Positions 24,373 to 33,018 of a stretch of 64,000 nucleotides of DNA are shown in pieces (positions within the stretch are counted from its first letter, which is position 1; each line of letters starts with the position of its first letter). The DNA is from Parabacteroides sp900760525. Its GTDB lineage: Bacteria > Bacteroidota > Bacteroidia > Bacteroidales > Tannerellaceae. The notes beneath the pieces are model-generated. The model ran no database searches. It had not been told where the DNA came from and worked only from the letters and a program-made list of their open reading frames with translations. The stretch spans positions 4,340,001-4,404,000 of the forward strand of contig NZ_CP187555.1 in assembly GCF_049860805.1 (NCBI RefSeq), in the 5' to 3' direction. Made by a program: the position numbers and the translations under genes.

Positions 24373-25737
24373 TTACTTGATGATCTTCTCTATCTCCGAA
24401 AGATTCTTCTCAACGTCGGCATCCGTGACTTCGTAGTTGGTCAGGTCGCCTGCCAGATACTGGTCATAAGCGGCCATGTCGATCAGACCGTGACCGGAGA
24501 GGTTGAACAGGATCGTGCGCGGCTTGCCTTCGATCTTGGCCTGTTCTGCTTCGCGGATAGCGGCAGCGATAGCGTGGGAAGATTCGGGAGCCGGTATGAT
24601 ACCTTCGCTTTGAGCGAACAGCGTAGCAGCTTTGAATGTTTCGAGCTGCTGGATATCTACAGCATCCATCAGACCATCCTTTTTCAGCTGGCTGACGATA
24701 GAGCCTGCACCGTGATAGCGCAGACCGCCTGCATGGATATTGGCCGGGGCGAAATTATGTCCCAGGGTGAACATCGGCAGAAGCGGTGTGTAGCCGGCTT
24801 CGTCTCCGAAATCGTACTGGAATTGTCCGCGTGTCAGTTTCGGGCAGGAAGCCGGTTCGGCAGCCACGATGCGGATATCTTTACCCTGTGTCAGTTTATG
24901 GCGCAGGAACGGGAATGCGATACCGGAGAAGTTCGAACCTCCACCGAAACAAGCGATAACCACGTCCGGATATTCTCCCGCCATCTCCATCTGCTTTTCA
25001 GCTTCCAGGCCGATAACCGTTTGGTGGAGCATCACATGGTTCAGCACGCTACCCAATACATATTTGCAGTTCGGAGTCTGCATTGCCAGTTCGACAGCCT
25101 CGGAGATAGCCGTTCCCAGGCTTCCCTGGTAATTCGGGTGCTTGGTGATTATGTCGCGGCCCGCACGCGTACTCATACTCGGCGAAGCGATCACCTCGGC
25201 CCCGAATGTCTGCATTATAGAGCGGCGGTAGGGTTTCTGGTTATAGCTGACTTTTACCATATAAACAGCCAGTTCCAATCCGAAATGTTTGGCAGCCATC
25301 GCCATGGAAGCTCCCCATTGCCCGGCGCCTGTCTCGGTCGTGATATTGGTTACGCCTTCCTTTTTGCAGAAATAAGCCTGCGGGATGGCGGAATTCAGTT
25401 TATGCGAGCCTACCGGGCTGACACTTTCGTTCTTGAAATAGATGTGGGCCGGCGTGTCGAGTGCCTTTTCAAGACCATAAGCACGGACCAACGGAGTCGG
25501 ACGCCAGATCTTATACATCTCGCGAACTTCTTCCGGAATCTCGATCCAAGGATCTGTCTGGTTTACTTCCTGATCTACCAATCCTTTGGCAAACAGGGGG
25601 TAGAGGTCTTCAGGTTTAAGCGGTTCCTTTGTTTTGGGGTTCAGTGGAGGAAGCGGTTTATTCTTCATGTCTGCCACGATATTGTACCAGGCTGTAGGAA
25701 TATCTTTCTCCTGCAGTAAAAATTTCTTACTTTCCAT
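24373..25737 (-). CDS. trpB: Tryptophan synthase beta chain, TrpB2-like
   Basis: PLP enzyme that joins indole and serine to give tryptophan. The 454-aa length, extended N-terminus (about 60 residues more than TrpB1) and the motif RPTPLVRAYGLEKALDTPAH place it in the TrpB2 (TIGR01415) group. PLP lysine is Lys113 in GSHKLNS, with TETGAGQWGAS and the phosphate loop CFGGGSNFSG. No trpA or other trp gene is adjacent, as usual for TrpB2, which may salvage free indole. It converges on the DUF3836 gene. The 5' gap to the porin gene is 156 bp. Confidence 0.93.
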   Translation of the reverse strand: MESKKFLLQEKDIPTAWYNIVADMKNKPLPPLNPKTKEPLKPEDLYPLFAKGLVDQEVNQTDPWIEIPEEVREMYKIWRPTPLVRAYGLEKALDTPAHIYFKNESVSPVGSHKLNSAIPQAYFCKKEGVTNITTETGAGQWGASMAMAAKHFGLELAVYMVKVSYNQKPYRRSIMQTFGAEVIASPSMSTRAGRDIITKHPNYQGSLGTAISEAVELAMQTPNCKYVLGSVLNHVMLHQTVIGLEAEKQMEMAGEYPDVVIACFGGGSNFSGIAFPFLRHKLTQGKDIRIVAAEPASCPKLTRGQFQYDFGDEAGYTPLLPMFTLGHNFAPANIHAGGLRYHGAGSIVSQLKKDGLMDAVDIQQLETFKAATLFAQSEGIIPAPESSHAIAAAIREAEQAKIEGKPRTILFNLSGHGLIDMAAYDQYLAGDLTNYEVTDADVEKNLSEIEKIIK

Positions 25738-25848
25738 GATGTTGTTATGTAGTTTACATTATTAATCGATTTGGCCTTTAAGGCTTACAACTTGGAAGCA
25801 AAGTAACAAATAATATTTCGTTCTTCAAATGAAATACAGGAAAATATA

Positions 25849-25856
25849 TATCTTTG
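25849..25856 (+). promoter_or_regulatory. -7 element of the first porin gene
   Basis: TATCTTTG matches the consensus and lies 37 nt before the ATG; no clear -33 box is found. Confidence 0.5.
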
Positions 25857-25893
25857 CGGCTCAACTCTGCTAAACTGATAACGAACTATAAGA

Positions 25894-27117
25894 ATGAAAA
25901 AGCTGATATTACTGCTGGCCGGCATCTGTATGCTACTTCCGGCGACAGCACAGAAGAAGAACTTCACTTACAAGTTCTACGGCTTCGTCCGCGGAGACCT
26001 CTTCTATAATACACGTGCCAATATGGCTCCGGTGGATGGTAATTTTTATCTGTATCCGCTGGACAAGAAGCCGGATGCCGATGGCAAGGACCTGAATGCC
26101 GGTCCCAACGGCAGTTTTTATACCTTTACTTCCCGCCTGGGAGTGGATGTGACCGGTCCGAATATCGGTACGGCGCGTTCTTCGGCAAAGATCGAAGTCG
26201 ATTTCGGAGGCTTTTCTTCCAGCAACACGATGCTGCGCATCCGGCAAGCCTATGTCGCCCTGGATTGGGAAAAGAGCCAAGTCCTGATCGGGCAAACCTG
26301 GCATCCTTTGTTCGGAAGTGTCTGCCCGGATATCCTGAACCTCTCTACAGGCGCTCCTTTCCAGCCGTTTAACCGCGAACCGCAAATACGTTACCAATAT
26401 AAGGCGGGGAAGGTGAAGCTGACGGCTTCCGCCCTTTGGCAGTTGCAATACCTTTCGAGCGGCCCGAACGGAATGAGCGAGGAATATATCAAGAACAGCT
26501 GTGTACCGGAGTTTTATGCCGGAGCCGATTATACCTCCGGCAATGGCTGGCTGGCGGGTGGCGGTGTGCATCTGATCTCCCTGAAACCCCGTACATCTTC
26601 GGTCTGGAATGAAAAGACTTATAAGGTGAACGAGCGCATGACGACGTTCTCCTATGAGGCTCATGTCAAATACACCGGACGCAATTTCGCTTTTGCCGCC
26701 AAGAGCCTGATGGCTTCCTGCCTCGACCATACGGCGCTGATCGGCGGTTATGGCATCAGCTCCATCAACCCCGATAACGGCGAACAGGAATATACGCCTT
26801 TCCGCCATTCCACTTCTTGGGTTAATTTCACCTATGGCACGAAATGGAAAGGGCATTTCTTTGCGGGCTATACCAAGAACATGGGGACGGCAGACGCATT
26901 GGCCTCCGCCACCAAATACGGCATGGGATTGGATATAGACCAGGTCTTCTCCACCAACATCGCTTTCTCCTACAACCTGCCCCATTGGCAGATCGGTATG
27001 GAATATATGCCGACGACGGCCTGGTACGGCGATACCGACAGGGCTTCCGGCAAGGTTGTGAATACGCATAGCGTCACGAACCATCGTATACTGGGACTTG
27101 TGATGTATTACTTCTAA
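25894..27117 (+). CDS. DcaP-like outer-membrane porin, copy 1
   Basis: A 407-aa outer-membrane beta barrel: signal peptide (1-19, cut at TAQ), then KKNFTYKFYGFVRGDLFYNT and many amphipathic strands ending in the Tyr-Phe (MYYF) typical of BAM substrates. SRLGVDVTGPNIG and IGQTWHPLF match porin-like proteins of gut Bacteroidales that are annotated as DcaP-type. The transported compound is unknown. The next porin gene is about half identical by eye, with shared blocks such as NLSTGAPFQPFNR and SEEYIKNSC. This indicates a tandem duplication. Confidence 0.82.
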   Translation: MKKLILLLAGICMLLPATAQKKNFTYKFYGFVRGDLFYNTRANMAPVDGNFYLYPLDKKPDADGKDLNAGPNGSFYTFTSRLGVDVTGPNIGTARSSAKIEVDFGGFSSSNTMLRIRQAYVALDWEKSQVLIGQTWHPLFGSVCPDILNLSTGAPFQPFNREPQIRYQYKAGKVKLTASALWQLQYLSSGPNGMSEEYIKNSCVPEFYAGADYTSGNGWLAGGGVHLISLKPRTSSVWNEKTYKVNERMTTFSYEAHVKYTGRNFAFAAKSLMASCLDHTALIGGYGISSINPDNGEQEYTPFRHSTSWVNFTYGTKWKGHFFAGYTKNMGTADALASATKYGMGLDIDQVFSTNIAFSYNLPHWQIGMEYMPTTAWYGDTDRASGKVVNTHSVTNHRILGLVMYYF

Positions 27118-27152
27118 GTGATTGATTGGCAGCGTACCCAATTCTCACGGTT

Positions 27153-27298
27153 TCCACAGGTATGAGAACTTTTTCTCATAATGATGAGAATAAATACTCA
27201 CAAACATGAGAAAAAATACTCATGCGTATGGGAAAATTTTCCTGTGCCTGTGGGAAAACCGTCCCGTGCCTATAGGATGATATTCTCAAGCCCTTGGA
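27153..27298. repeat. Seven 22-bp-phased dyads between the two porin genes
   Basis: Units of 14 bp begin at 27153, 27175, 27197, 27219, 27241, 27263 and 27285, all exactly 22 bp apart: TCCACAGGTATGAG, CTCATAATGATGAG, CTCACAAACATGAG, CTCATGCGTATGGG, CCTGTGCCTGTGGG, CCCGTGCCTATAGG, CTCAAGCCCTTGGA. Arms change together: TTCTCAT/ATGAGAA in unit 2 becomes TTTTCC/GGAAAA around unit 5. The last unit ends 9 bp before the -33 box of the second porin gene. Confidence 0.85.
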
Positions 27299-27306
27299 AC
27301 AGATAT

Positions 27307-27337
27307 TTTGTAGTGAGACCAAACTTCCTTACCTTTG
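27307..27337 (+). promoter_or_regulatory. Consensus promoter of the second porin gene
   Basis: TTTG (27307-27310), a 19-bp spacer and TACCTTTG (27330-27337) fit the consensus exactly. The ATG at 27360 is 22 nt downstream, which decides the start. Confidence 0.8.
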
Positions 27338-27359
27338 CAGCCAATTTGAAAGGATAGAA

Positions 27360-28580
27360 ATGAAAAGATACGTACTACTCTTTGCCGCCCTCTGTATGGT
27401 TATGGCCGGTTATGCTCAGAAAAAGAATTTTTCTTATAAATTTTATGGACAGGTGCGTGGCGACCTGTTTTATAATTCACGTGCCAATGCTGAAATTGTG
27501 GACGGGCTATTCCACCTTTATCCGAAAGACAAGAATTTGGATGCCGATGGCAATGACCTGAATGCCACGGCAAACGGGAGTTTTTACCTGCTTTATTCCC
27601 GCCTGGGAGTGGATGTGAAGGGACCGGACATCGGAAAAGCCGTGACGACTGCCAAGCTGGAGGCGGACTTCCGCGGTTCGGGGAGTAACTGGGCGGTCTT
27701 GCGTATCCGCCATGCTTATGTCAATCTGGACTGGGGAAAGTCGGCGGTGTTGGTTGGGCAAACCTGGCATCCGCTGTTCGGCGATGTGTTTCCGCAGATG
27801 CTGAACCTTTCGACCGGCGCGCCTTTCCAGCCGTTTAACCGTAGCCCGCAAATCCGTTACCGGTACACGTCCGGCAAGGGGTTGCAACTGACGGGGGCGG
27901 TGCTTTGGCAGTTGCAATATCTGTCTGCCGGCCCAAACGGAAAGAGCGAGGAATATATCAAGAACAGTTGCATTCCGGAAGTCTATGTTTCGGCTGATTA
28001 TAAGGTGGACGGATTGATTGCCGGCGTCGGTATGGAAATGCTGTCCTTGAAACCCCGCCGGCAGACGACGGTGGACGACCGTGTGTATAAAGTGAACGAG
28101 CGCGTGACCTCCCTTTCTTTCGAGGCGCATGCCAAATATACGACTCAGGATTGGTTGATTGCCGGCAAGACCTTGCTGGCTTCCAACCTGACGCAAGCCT
28201 GTATGTTGGGCGGTTATGCGGTAACCTCCGTCGATCCGCGTACCGGGGAGCAGGAATATACGCCTTACCGCCATTCCATGACCTGGTTGAATGTGGTCTA
28301 TGGCAAGAAATGGAAACCGGGAATCTTTGTCGGATACCTGAAGAACTTAGGAACGGGAAAGACGATCGCCGGACCGACCTATGGCGTCGGCTTAGATGTG
28401 GACCAAGTGTTTACAACGAATCTGCAACTCTCTTATAACCTCCCTCACTGGAAGTTAGGAGTGGAATACAGTCCCTCGCTTGCTTGGTATGGAGATATGA
28501 ATGCTGAAAATGGTAAAATAGAGAACACGCATTCGGTGACGAACCACCGTGTGCTGGGGGTCCTGATCTATACGTTCTGA
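27360..28580 (+). CDS. DcaP-like outer-membrane porin, copy 2
   Basis: A 406-aa paralogue of the preceding porin. The frame is open from 27294, but the promoter at 27307-27337 puts the start at ATG 27360, giving a clean signal peptide (MKRYVLLFAALCMVMAGYAQ). The barrel shares KNFSYKFYGQVRGDLFYN, GQTWHPLFGDV and NTHSVTNHRVLG with copy 1 and ends IYTF. Differences cluster in loop regions, as expected for ligand divergence. Its stop overlaps the start of the RmlD-like gene (TGATG), so both are cotranscribed. Confidence 0.83.
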   Translation: MKRYVLLFAALCMVMAGYAQKKNFSYKFYGQVRGDLFYNSRANAEIVDGLFHLYPKDKNLDADGNDLNATANGSFYLLYSRLGVDVKGPDIGKAVTTAKLEADFRGSGSNWAVLRIRHAYVNLDWGKSAVLVGQTWHPLFGDVFPQMLNLSTGAPFQPFNRSPQIRYRYTSGKGLQLTGAVLWQLQYLSAGPNGKSEEYIKNSCIPEVYVSADYKVDGLIAGVGMEMLSLKPRRQTTVDDRVYKVNERVTSLSFEAHAKYTTQDWLIAGKTLLASNLTQACMLGGYAVTSVDPRTGEQEYTPYRHSMTWLNVVYGKKWKPGIFVGYLKNLGTGKTIAGPTYGVGLDVDQVFTTNLQLSYNLPHWKLGVEYSPSLAWYGDMNAENGKIENTHSVTNHRVLGVLIYTF

Positions 28581-29467
28581 TGAAAAAGATACTGATTATA
28601 GGAGCAAACGGGTTTACAGGGCGTAGAATCCTGGATAGCCTTTCGGAGAATGGAGCCTGCGAGGTTGTCGGTTGTTCCCTTCATCCGGATATCCGGCCGG
28701 GAGGAAAACATACGTTTGTCCGGGTGGATATTAATGATTATCCGGCGGTGGAGGCCTTGTTCGATCATGTCTGCCCCGATGTTGTTATCAATTGCTCGGC
28801 TCTTTCCGTCCCTGATTACTGCGAGCAGCATCATGAAGAGGCGTATGCGATTAATGTGGCGGCGGTGGAGAACCTGGCACACTGTTGTGGGCATCAGGGA
28901 AGCCGCTTTATCCATCTGTCGACGGATTTTGTGTTTGACGGGAAAAGCGACCGCCTCTATACGGAAGAAGATACGCCCGCACCGCTTAACTACTATGGAC
29001 TGACCAAATATCAGGGCGAGCAGGCGGTTGCAAGGATCTGTCGTAACTATGCGGTTGCCCGTGTGGTTGTCGTCTACGGGAAAGCCTTGCCCGGACAGCA
29101 TGGCAATATCCTGCAATTAGTCAAGAACCGCTTGGAGGCAGGGCAGGAGATCCGTGCCGTCTCCGACCAATACCGCACGCCGACCTGGGTGGCGGATATC
29201 GCCGATGGAGTGGAACGGCTGGTGCATTCCGGCAATTCCGGCATTTATCACATCTGCGGTGCTGAACATCTCTCTATTGCCGAAATGGCATATCGTGTAG
29301 CCGATTATTTCGGTCTGGACCGTTCCCTGATCCATCCGGTTACGACGGAGGAAATGAAGGAGACAACGCCGCGTCCCCGCTATAGCGGATTGTCTATCGA
29401 AAAAGCGAAACGCGATTTAGGCTATCGCCCGCATACATTGGAAGAGGGCTTAAAGGAAATGGCATAA
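28580..29467 (+). CDS. RmlD-like NAD(P)-dependent sugar-nucleotide reductase
   Basis: A 295-aa extended short-chain dehydrogenase. It has the NAD(P) motif GANGFTG (8-14), the STDFVFDG strand and the catalytic YGLTK (Tyr-x-x-x-Lys), and GIYHICGAEHLS as in RmlD. RmlD reduces dTDP-4-keto-rhamnose to dTDP-rhamnose, but no other rml genes are here, so substrate is uncertain and it may be a general NAD(P) oxidoreductase of the same fold. It is coupled by one-base overlap to the second porin gene, an unexpected pairing of cytosolic and outer-membrane products. Confidence 0.85.
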   Translation: MKKILIIGANGFTGRRILDSLSENGACEVVGCSLHPDIRPGGKHTFVRVDINDYPAVEALFDHVCPDVVINCSALSVPDYCEQHHEEAYAINVAAVENLAHCCGHQGSRFIHLSTDFVFDGKSDRLYTEEDTPAPLNYYGLTKYQGEQAVARICRNYAVARVVVVYGKALPGQHGNILQLVKNRLEAGQEIRAVSDQYRTPTWVADIADGVERLVHSGNSGIYHICGAEHLSIAEMAYRVADYFGLDRSLIHPVTTEEMKETTPRPRYSGLSIEKAKRDLGYRPHTLEEGLKEMA

Positions 29468-29468
29468 A

Positions 29469-29499
29469 AAAAGAGGATGCGTTAAAGCTATCCTCTTTT
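29469..29499. terminator. Bidirectional terminator between RmlD-like gene and asd
   Basis: AAAAGAGGAT (29469-29478) pairs with ATCCTCTTTT (29490-29499); A-run and T-run flank the stem on both strands, so it can serve both convergent genes. Confidence 0.8.
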
Positions 29500-29518
29500 C
29501 TGTATATTTAAATATCGT

Positions 29519-30529
29519 TTATCCGATATTCTTTACTTTCAACAAATATTCTGCGATCTGTACGGCATTCAAGGCTGCGCCTTTCTTGATCTGGTCGCTT
29601 ACGGTCCAGAAAGTCAGGCCGTTCGGGTTGGTAATGTCCTTGCGGATACGACCTACGTAAACGGGATCTTTTCCGGCGATGAACAATGGCATCGGATAGT
29701 CTTTCTTTGCCGGTTCGTCCTGCAGGATAACACCTTCGGCTTCAGCGAAAGCCTTGCGGGCTTCTTCCACGCTGACCGGCTGTTCTGTCTCTATCCAGGT
29801 TGCCTCGCTGTGGGCACGCATAACCGGGACACGTACACAAGTCGCGCTCACTTCGATGTCGGAGTGCATGATCTTGCGTGTTTCGTTATACATCTTCATT
29901 TCTTCCTTCGTGTAGCCGTTATCCGTAAATACGTCTACGTGGGGAATTACGTTGTAAGCCAGTTGATAAGCGAATTTTTCCACAGTCGGTTCTTCGCCTT
30001 TCAGCAGCTGTTCATATTGTTTCACCAGTTCGGCCATAGCTGTTGCGCCTGCACCGCTGGCAGCCTGGTAAGTAGATACGTGTACACGCTTGATGTGCGA
30101 CAGGTTTTCGATTGCCTTCAATGCAACGACCATCTGGATGGTGGTACAGTTCGGATTGGCAATGATCCCGCGCGGACGATTCAGTGCATCTTCCGGGTTC
30201 ACTTCGGGAACTACCAAAGGTACATCGTTATCCATGCGGAATGCGCTGGAATTGTCGATCATCACAGTACCATGTTTTGTGATGGTTTCTGCAAACTCGA
30301 CAGAAGTACCGCCACCGGCCGAAACAAAAGCAACATCGATTCCCTTAAAGTCGTCGTTATGCTTAAGCTCCTTGACGGTAATCTGTTTACCACGGAAAGT
30401 ATAAACACGTCCGGCACTGCGAGATGAGCCAAAAAGCACCAGCTCATCCATCGGGAAGTTTCTCTCGTCGAGTACGCGCAGGAATTCCTGTCCTACGGCT
30501 CCACTCACTCCAACAATTGCTACTTTCAT
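29519..30529 (-). CDS. asd: Aspartate-semialdehyde dehydrogenase
   Basis: Reduces beta-aspartyl phosphate to aspartate semialdehyde for lysine/diaminopimelate, threonine and methionine synthesis. The 336-aa protein has the NADP motif GVSGAVGQE near the start, catalytic Cys128 in NPNCTT, and RVPVMRAHSEA with the active-site His. A GTG three codons upstream (30538) is also possible, but ATG 30529 gives the standard MKVAIVG start. It is monocistronic and convergent with the RmlD-like gene. Confidence 0.96.
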   Translation of the reverse strand: MKVAIVGVSGAVGQEFLRVLDERNFPMDELVLFGSSRSAGRVYTFRGKQITVKELKHNDDFKGIDVAFVSAGGGTSVEFAETITKHGTVMIDNSSAFRMDNDVPLVVPEVNPEDALNRPRGIIANPNCTTIQMVVALKAIENLSHIKRVHVSTYQAASGAGATAMAELVKQYEQLLKGEEPTVEKFAYQLAYNVIPHVDVFTDNGYTKEEMKMYNETRKIMHSDIEVSATCVRVPVMRAHSEATWIETEQPVSVEEARKAFAEAEGVILQDEPAKKDYPMPLFIAGKDPVYVGRIRKDITNPNGLTFWTVSDQIKKGAALNAVQIAEYLLKVKNIG

Positions 30530-30625
30530 TTTGAGCACTAATTAATTTGTTTATAAAAAAAATAGTATAACTTTACAGCGTGTACAGAAAGCACTGCGCT
30601 TCCTCCGTTACAACGCTTTGGGGTG

Positions 30626-30633
30626 CAAAGATA
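30626..30633 (-). promoter_or_regulatory. -7 element of asd
   Basis: On the minus strand TATCTTTG matches the consensus, about 97 nt before the asd ATG; no good -33 box. Confidence 0.4.
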
Positions 30634-30661
30634 TACATTTTATAAACAAAACTATCAGACT

Positions 30662-33010
30662 ATGAAACAATTTATTCTTTTTCTCTTCGTATTACTTCCT
30701 TTTTGTGTGGCTTCACAGGTAAATGAGATGTTTAATGGGCCGGAGTTGGGTTCTGACTGGATCGGCAAGGATCGGGATTCATTTAAAATTAATGAAGAGG
30801 GGAGGCTTCAACTTGCGATAAAGCCCGTCTGGGCAGGAAATCTGTCTATAGGAAAGAACATTATGTATTCGGCAAATATGCAATGGGAGTTTGATGTGTA
30901 TATGCAGCAGGCGCCGAGTAATGCCAATAAGTTATGTGTATATTTGTATCAGGAAAATGTAGAGCGTTATTATTATGTGCGCATTGGGAATACGGGGACG
31001 AAAGAGTTGGGATTGATGCGTCATGGAAAAGCCGAATTGGTTGCACCGCGCACGGACTTTGCAGACATACCGTTACTTTTACATATCAAAGTGACACTGG
31101 AAAATAATGAACAGTGGACATTGTACAGCCGAACCGAAGGTAAGGCCAATTATAAGTTGGAAGGAAGTGGTATGTATGCGATTACCGTTCCACCGGAACG
31201 GGGGAATATGATTTTTACATTTTATTATACGAAGAGTCGAAGTGACTTGTTTTGTATTGATAATGTATGTGTTTCTGATCAGATCACCCCGACTCCGCTT
31301 GAACCGGAAGAACCCGAACCTTCTCCCGCAGAACTTCCGCAACTGCTTAGTGTTGAGCCTGTCTCAACTTCCATGTTGTGCTATACTTTTGATAAACCTG
31401 TCGAAATAAGAGAGGCCGTTTTCCATATTTCCGAAATCGGGGCGGCTTATCGGAAAACCTATGTGGACGTAGAAAAGAAAACCGCTGTGAATGCACTCTT
31501 CGAGGATGAGATGGAAGCCGGCAAACAATATACAATCTCTTATCAGGGAGTGACAGATCTGTCGGGAAATAACCTTGCCGATTATTCGGAAGAAGTGAAG
31601 TTTGAGGTGGAAGATGAAGAACCGGATGAGGAGGAAGGAAATAATACCGGTGATCTCTTACCAGGTTCTATTCTGATAAATGAAGTGATGGCAAAGCCGG
31701 GAGATGCACCGGGAATGGTTGAGTATGTGGAATTGTATAACAACACATCCGCTCCTGTATCCTTGAGCAGATGGGAATACAAGAATGTAACGGGCAAGAA
31801 AGTCAAAGTGTTGCCTGATGTAACCCTGGATGCAGGTAACTATGTCGTTTTATATAGCAGTGGAAAATCTTTGTCGGTCGATGATAAGGTATTGCTGATT
31901 CCGATAGAAAAGTTTCCAGCGTTGAACGACCAGGGAGCATCTTTACATCTATATAATGCTTCCGGAACTTTAATCGATTCCGTAACCTATGCAAAAGCCA
32001 GCCCCGGCAAATCCTGGGAGCGCTCTGCTTCAGGCTGGCATCTTTCCACTGACCCACGTGGCGGAACCCCCGGTTCAGTCAATTCCTCTCCCGACAAAGA
32101 AGAAGAACCGCCTGTAAATCCAGACGAACCGGATAGCCCGGATAATCCCGATGAACCCGACATTCCGGTGACCACAGACCCGGTTCAGCCCCGAGACATC
32201 ATCATTAACGAACTCTTACCCGATCCGTACGCCGGGGGCAGCGAATATATCGAGTTATACAACCGTTCGGATAACCCCTTGTCTCTGTCCGCTCTCTCTG
32301 TTGCCACCCGTAAATCGGACGGAACACTCAACACTCGCTATCCTTTAGCCGCTGTCCCGCATGATCTGAAAGCAAAAAGTTATCTCCTCCTGACTAAGAA
32401 CCTGGAAGGCGTTACCTCTTTCTATGATATTGCCGATCCCTCCGCCCTCTGCGGGTTGGCCAAACTTCCGGTTCTTGCCAATACATCTTCTACTTTGGTC
32501 TTATTCCGTTCTGCGGATGAAACGGTAATAGATGAAGTCGCCTATTCCTCGAAATGGCACGCCCACTCTATCAAGAACCAAAAAGGAGTCGCCCTCGAAC
32601 GTATCGATCCGGATGCCGTTACGCAAGACGCGGCAAACTGGACCTCCGCTTCCGCAACGGCAGGTTACGGCACGCCCGGCTATCAAAACTCCCAATATAA
32701 AGATGCTTCGTCCGGAAGTTCCACGGGGATAGAACCTCCTGTCTGGATAGAAGAGTCCGGCAGTTATACCGTTTCCTACCTGCTCGACCGTCCGGGATAT
32801 AGCTGTCGCGCTTTCGTTTTCAATACCTCCGGCCAGCGTGTAGCCGAGATATCCCATCATGAGTTGTTAGGCACATCCGGCGAAATCACATGGGGAGGTA
32901 TTGGCTGCAACGGAAGCCCGCTACAGACAGGTGTCTATATCTTTTATGCTGAAATATATCATCCCGAAGGTACAGTGAGGCGCTTTAAAAAGGCTTTCCT
33001 GATCCGGTGA
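30662..33010 (+). CDS. Secreted protein with two lamin-tail domains
   Basis: A 782-aa exported protein (signal peptide 1-18, cut near ASQ). Residues 19-210 look like a beta-sandwich (LamG-like), then an Ig-like/SbsA region (about 225-330), a first lamin-tail domain (about 350-470; GSILINEVMAKPGD, VEYVELYNN), an acidic DP-rich linker (about 480-510), a second lamin-tail domain (about 515-680; DIIINELLPDPYAGGSEYIE) and a C-terminal Ig-like domain resembling FlgD or T9SS sorting domains, with a Lys/Arg-rich end. Lamin-tail domains in secreted bacterial proteins often accompany nucleases or surface proteins; no nuclease motif is seen. ATG 30662 gives the signal peptide. Confidence 0.8.
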   Translation: MKQFILFLFVLLPFCVASQVNEMFNGPELGSDWIGKDRDSFKINEEGRLQLAIKPVWAGNLSIGKNIMYSANMQWEFDVYMQQAPSNANKLCVYLYQENVERYYYVRIGNTGTKELGLMRHGKAELVAPRTDFADIPLLLHIKVTLENNEQWTLYSRTEGKANYKLEGSGMYAITVPPERGNMIFTFYYTKSRSDLFCIDNVCVSDQITPTPLEPEEPEPSPAELPQLLSVEPVSTSMLCYTFDKPVEIREAVFHISEIGAAYRKTYVDVEKKTAVNALFEDEMEAGKQYTISYQGVTDLSGNNLADYSEEVKFEVEDEEPDEEEGNNTGDLLPGSILINEVMAKPGDAPGMVEYVELYNNTSAPVSLSRWEYKNVTGKKVKVLPDVTLDAGNYVVLYSSGKSLSVDDKVLLIPIEKFPALNDQGASLHLYNASGTLIDSVTYAKASPGKSWERSASGWHLSTDPRGGTPGSVNSSPDKEEEPPVNPDEPDSPDNPDEPDIPVTTDPVQPRDIIINELLPDPYAGGSEYIELYNRSDNPLSLSALSVATRKSDGTLNTRYPLAAVPHDLKAKSYLLLTKNLEGVTSFYDIADPSALCGLAKLPVLANTSSTLVLFRSADETVIDEVAYSSKWHAHSIKNQKGVALERIDPDAVTQDAANWTSASATAGYGTPGYQNSQYKDASSGSSTGIEPPVWIEESGSYTVSYLLDRPGYSCRAFVFNTSGQRVAEISHHELLGTSGEITWGGIGCNGSPLQTGVYIFYAEIYHPEGTVRRFKKAFLIR

Positions 33011-33018
33011 TAGAGGGT

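Noticed and set aside
24490..25719. 409-aa plus-strand open frame opposite trpB
   Set aside because: It is antisense to a clear trpB and has biased composition without domains; a codon-usage shadow.
25933..27141. 402-aa minus-strand open frame opposite the first porin gene
   Set aside because: The plus-strand porin has a signal peptide, family motifs and C-terminal Phe; the antisense frame has none.
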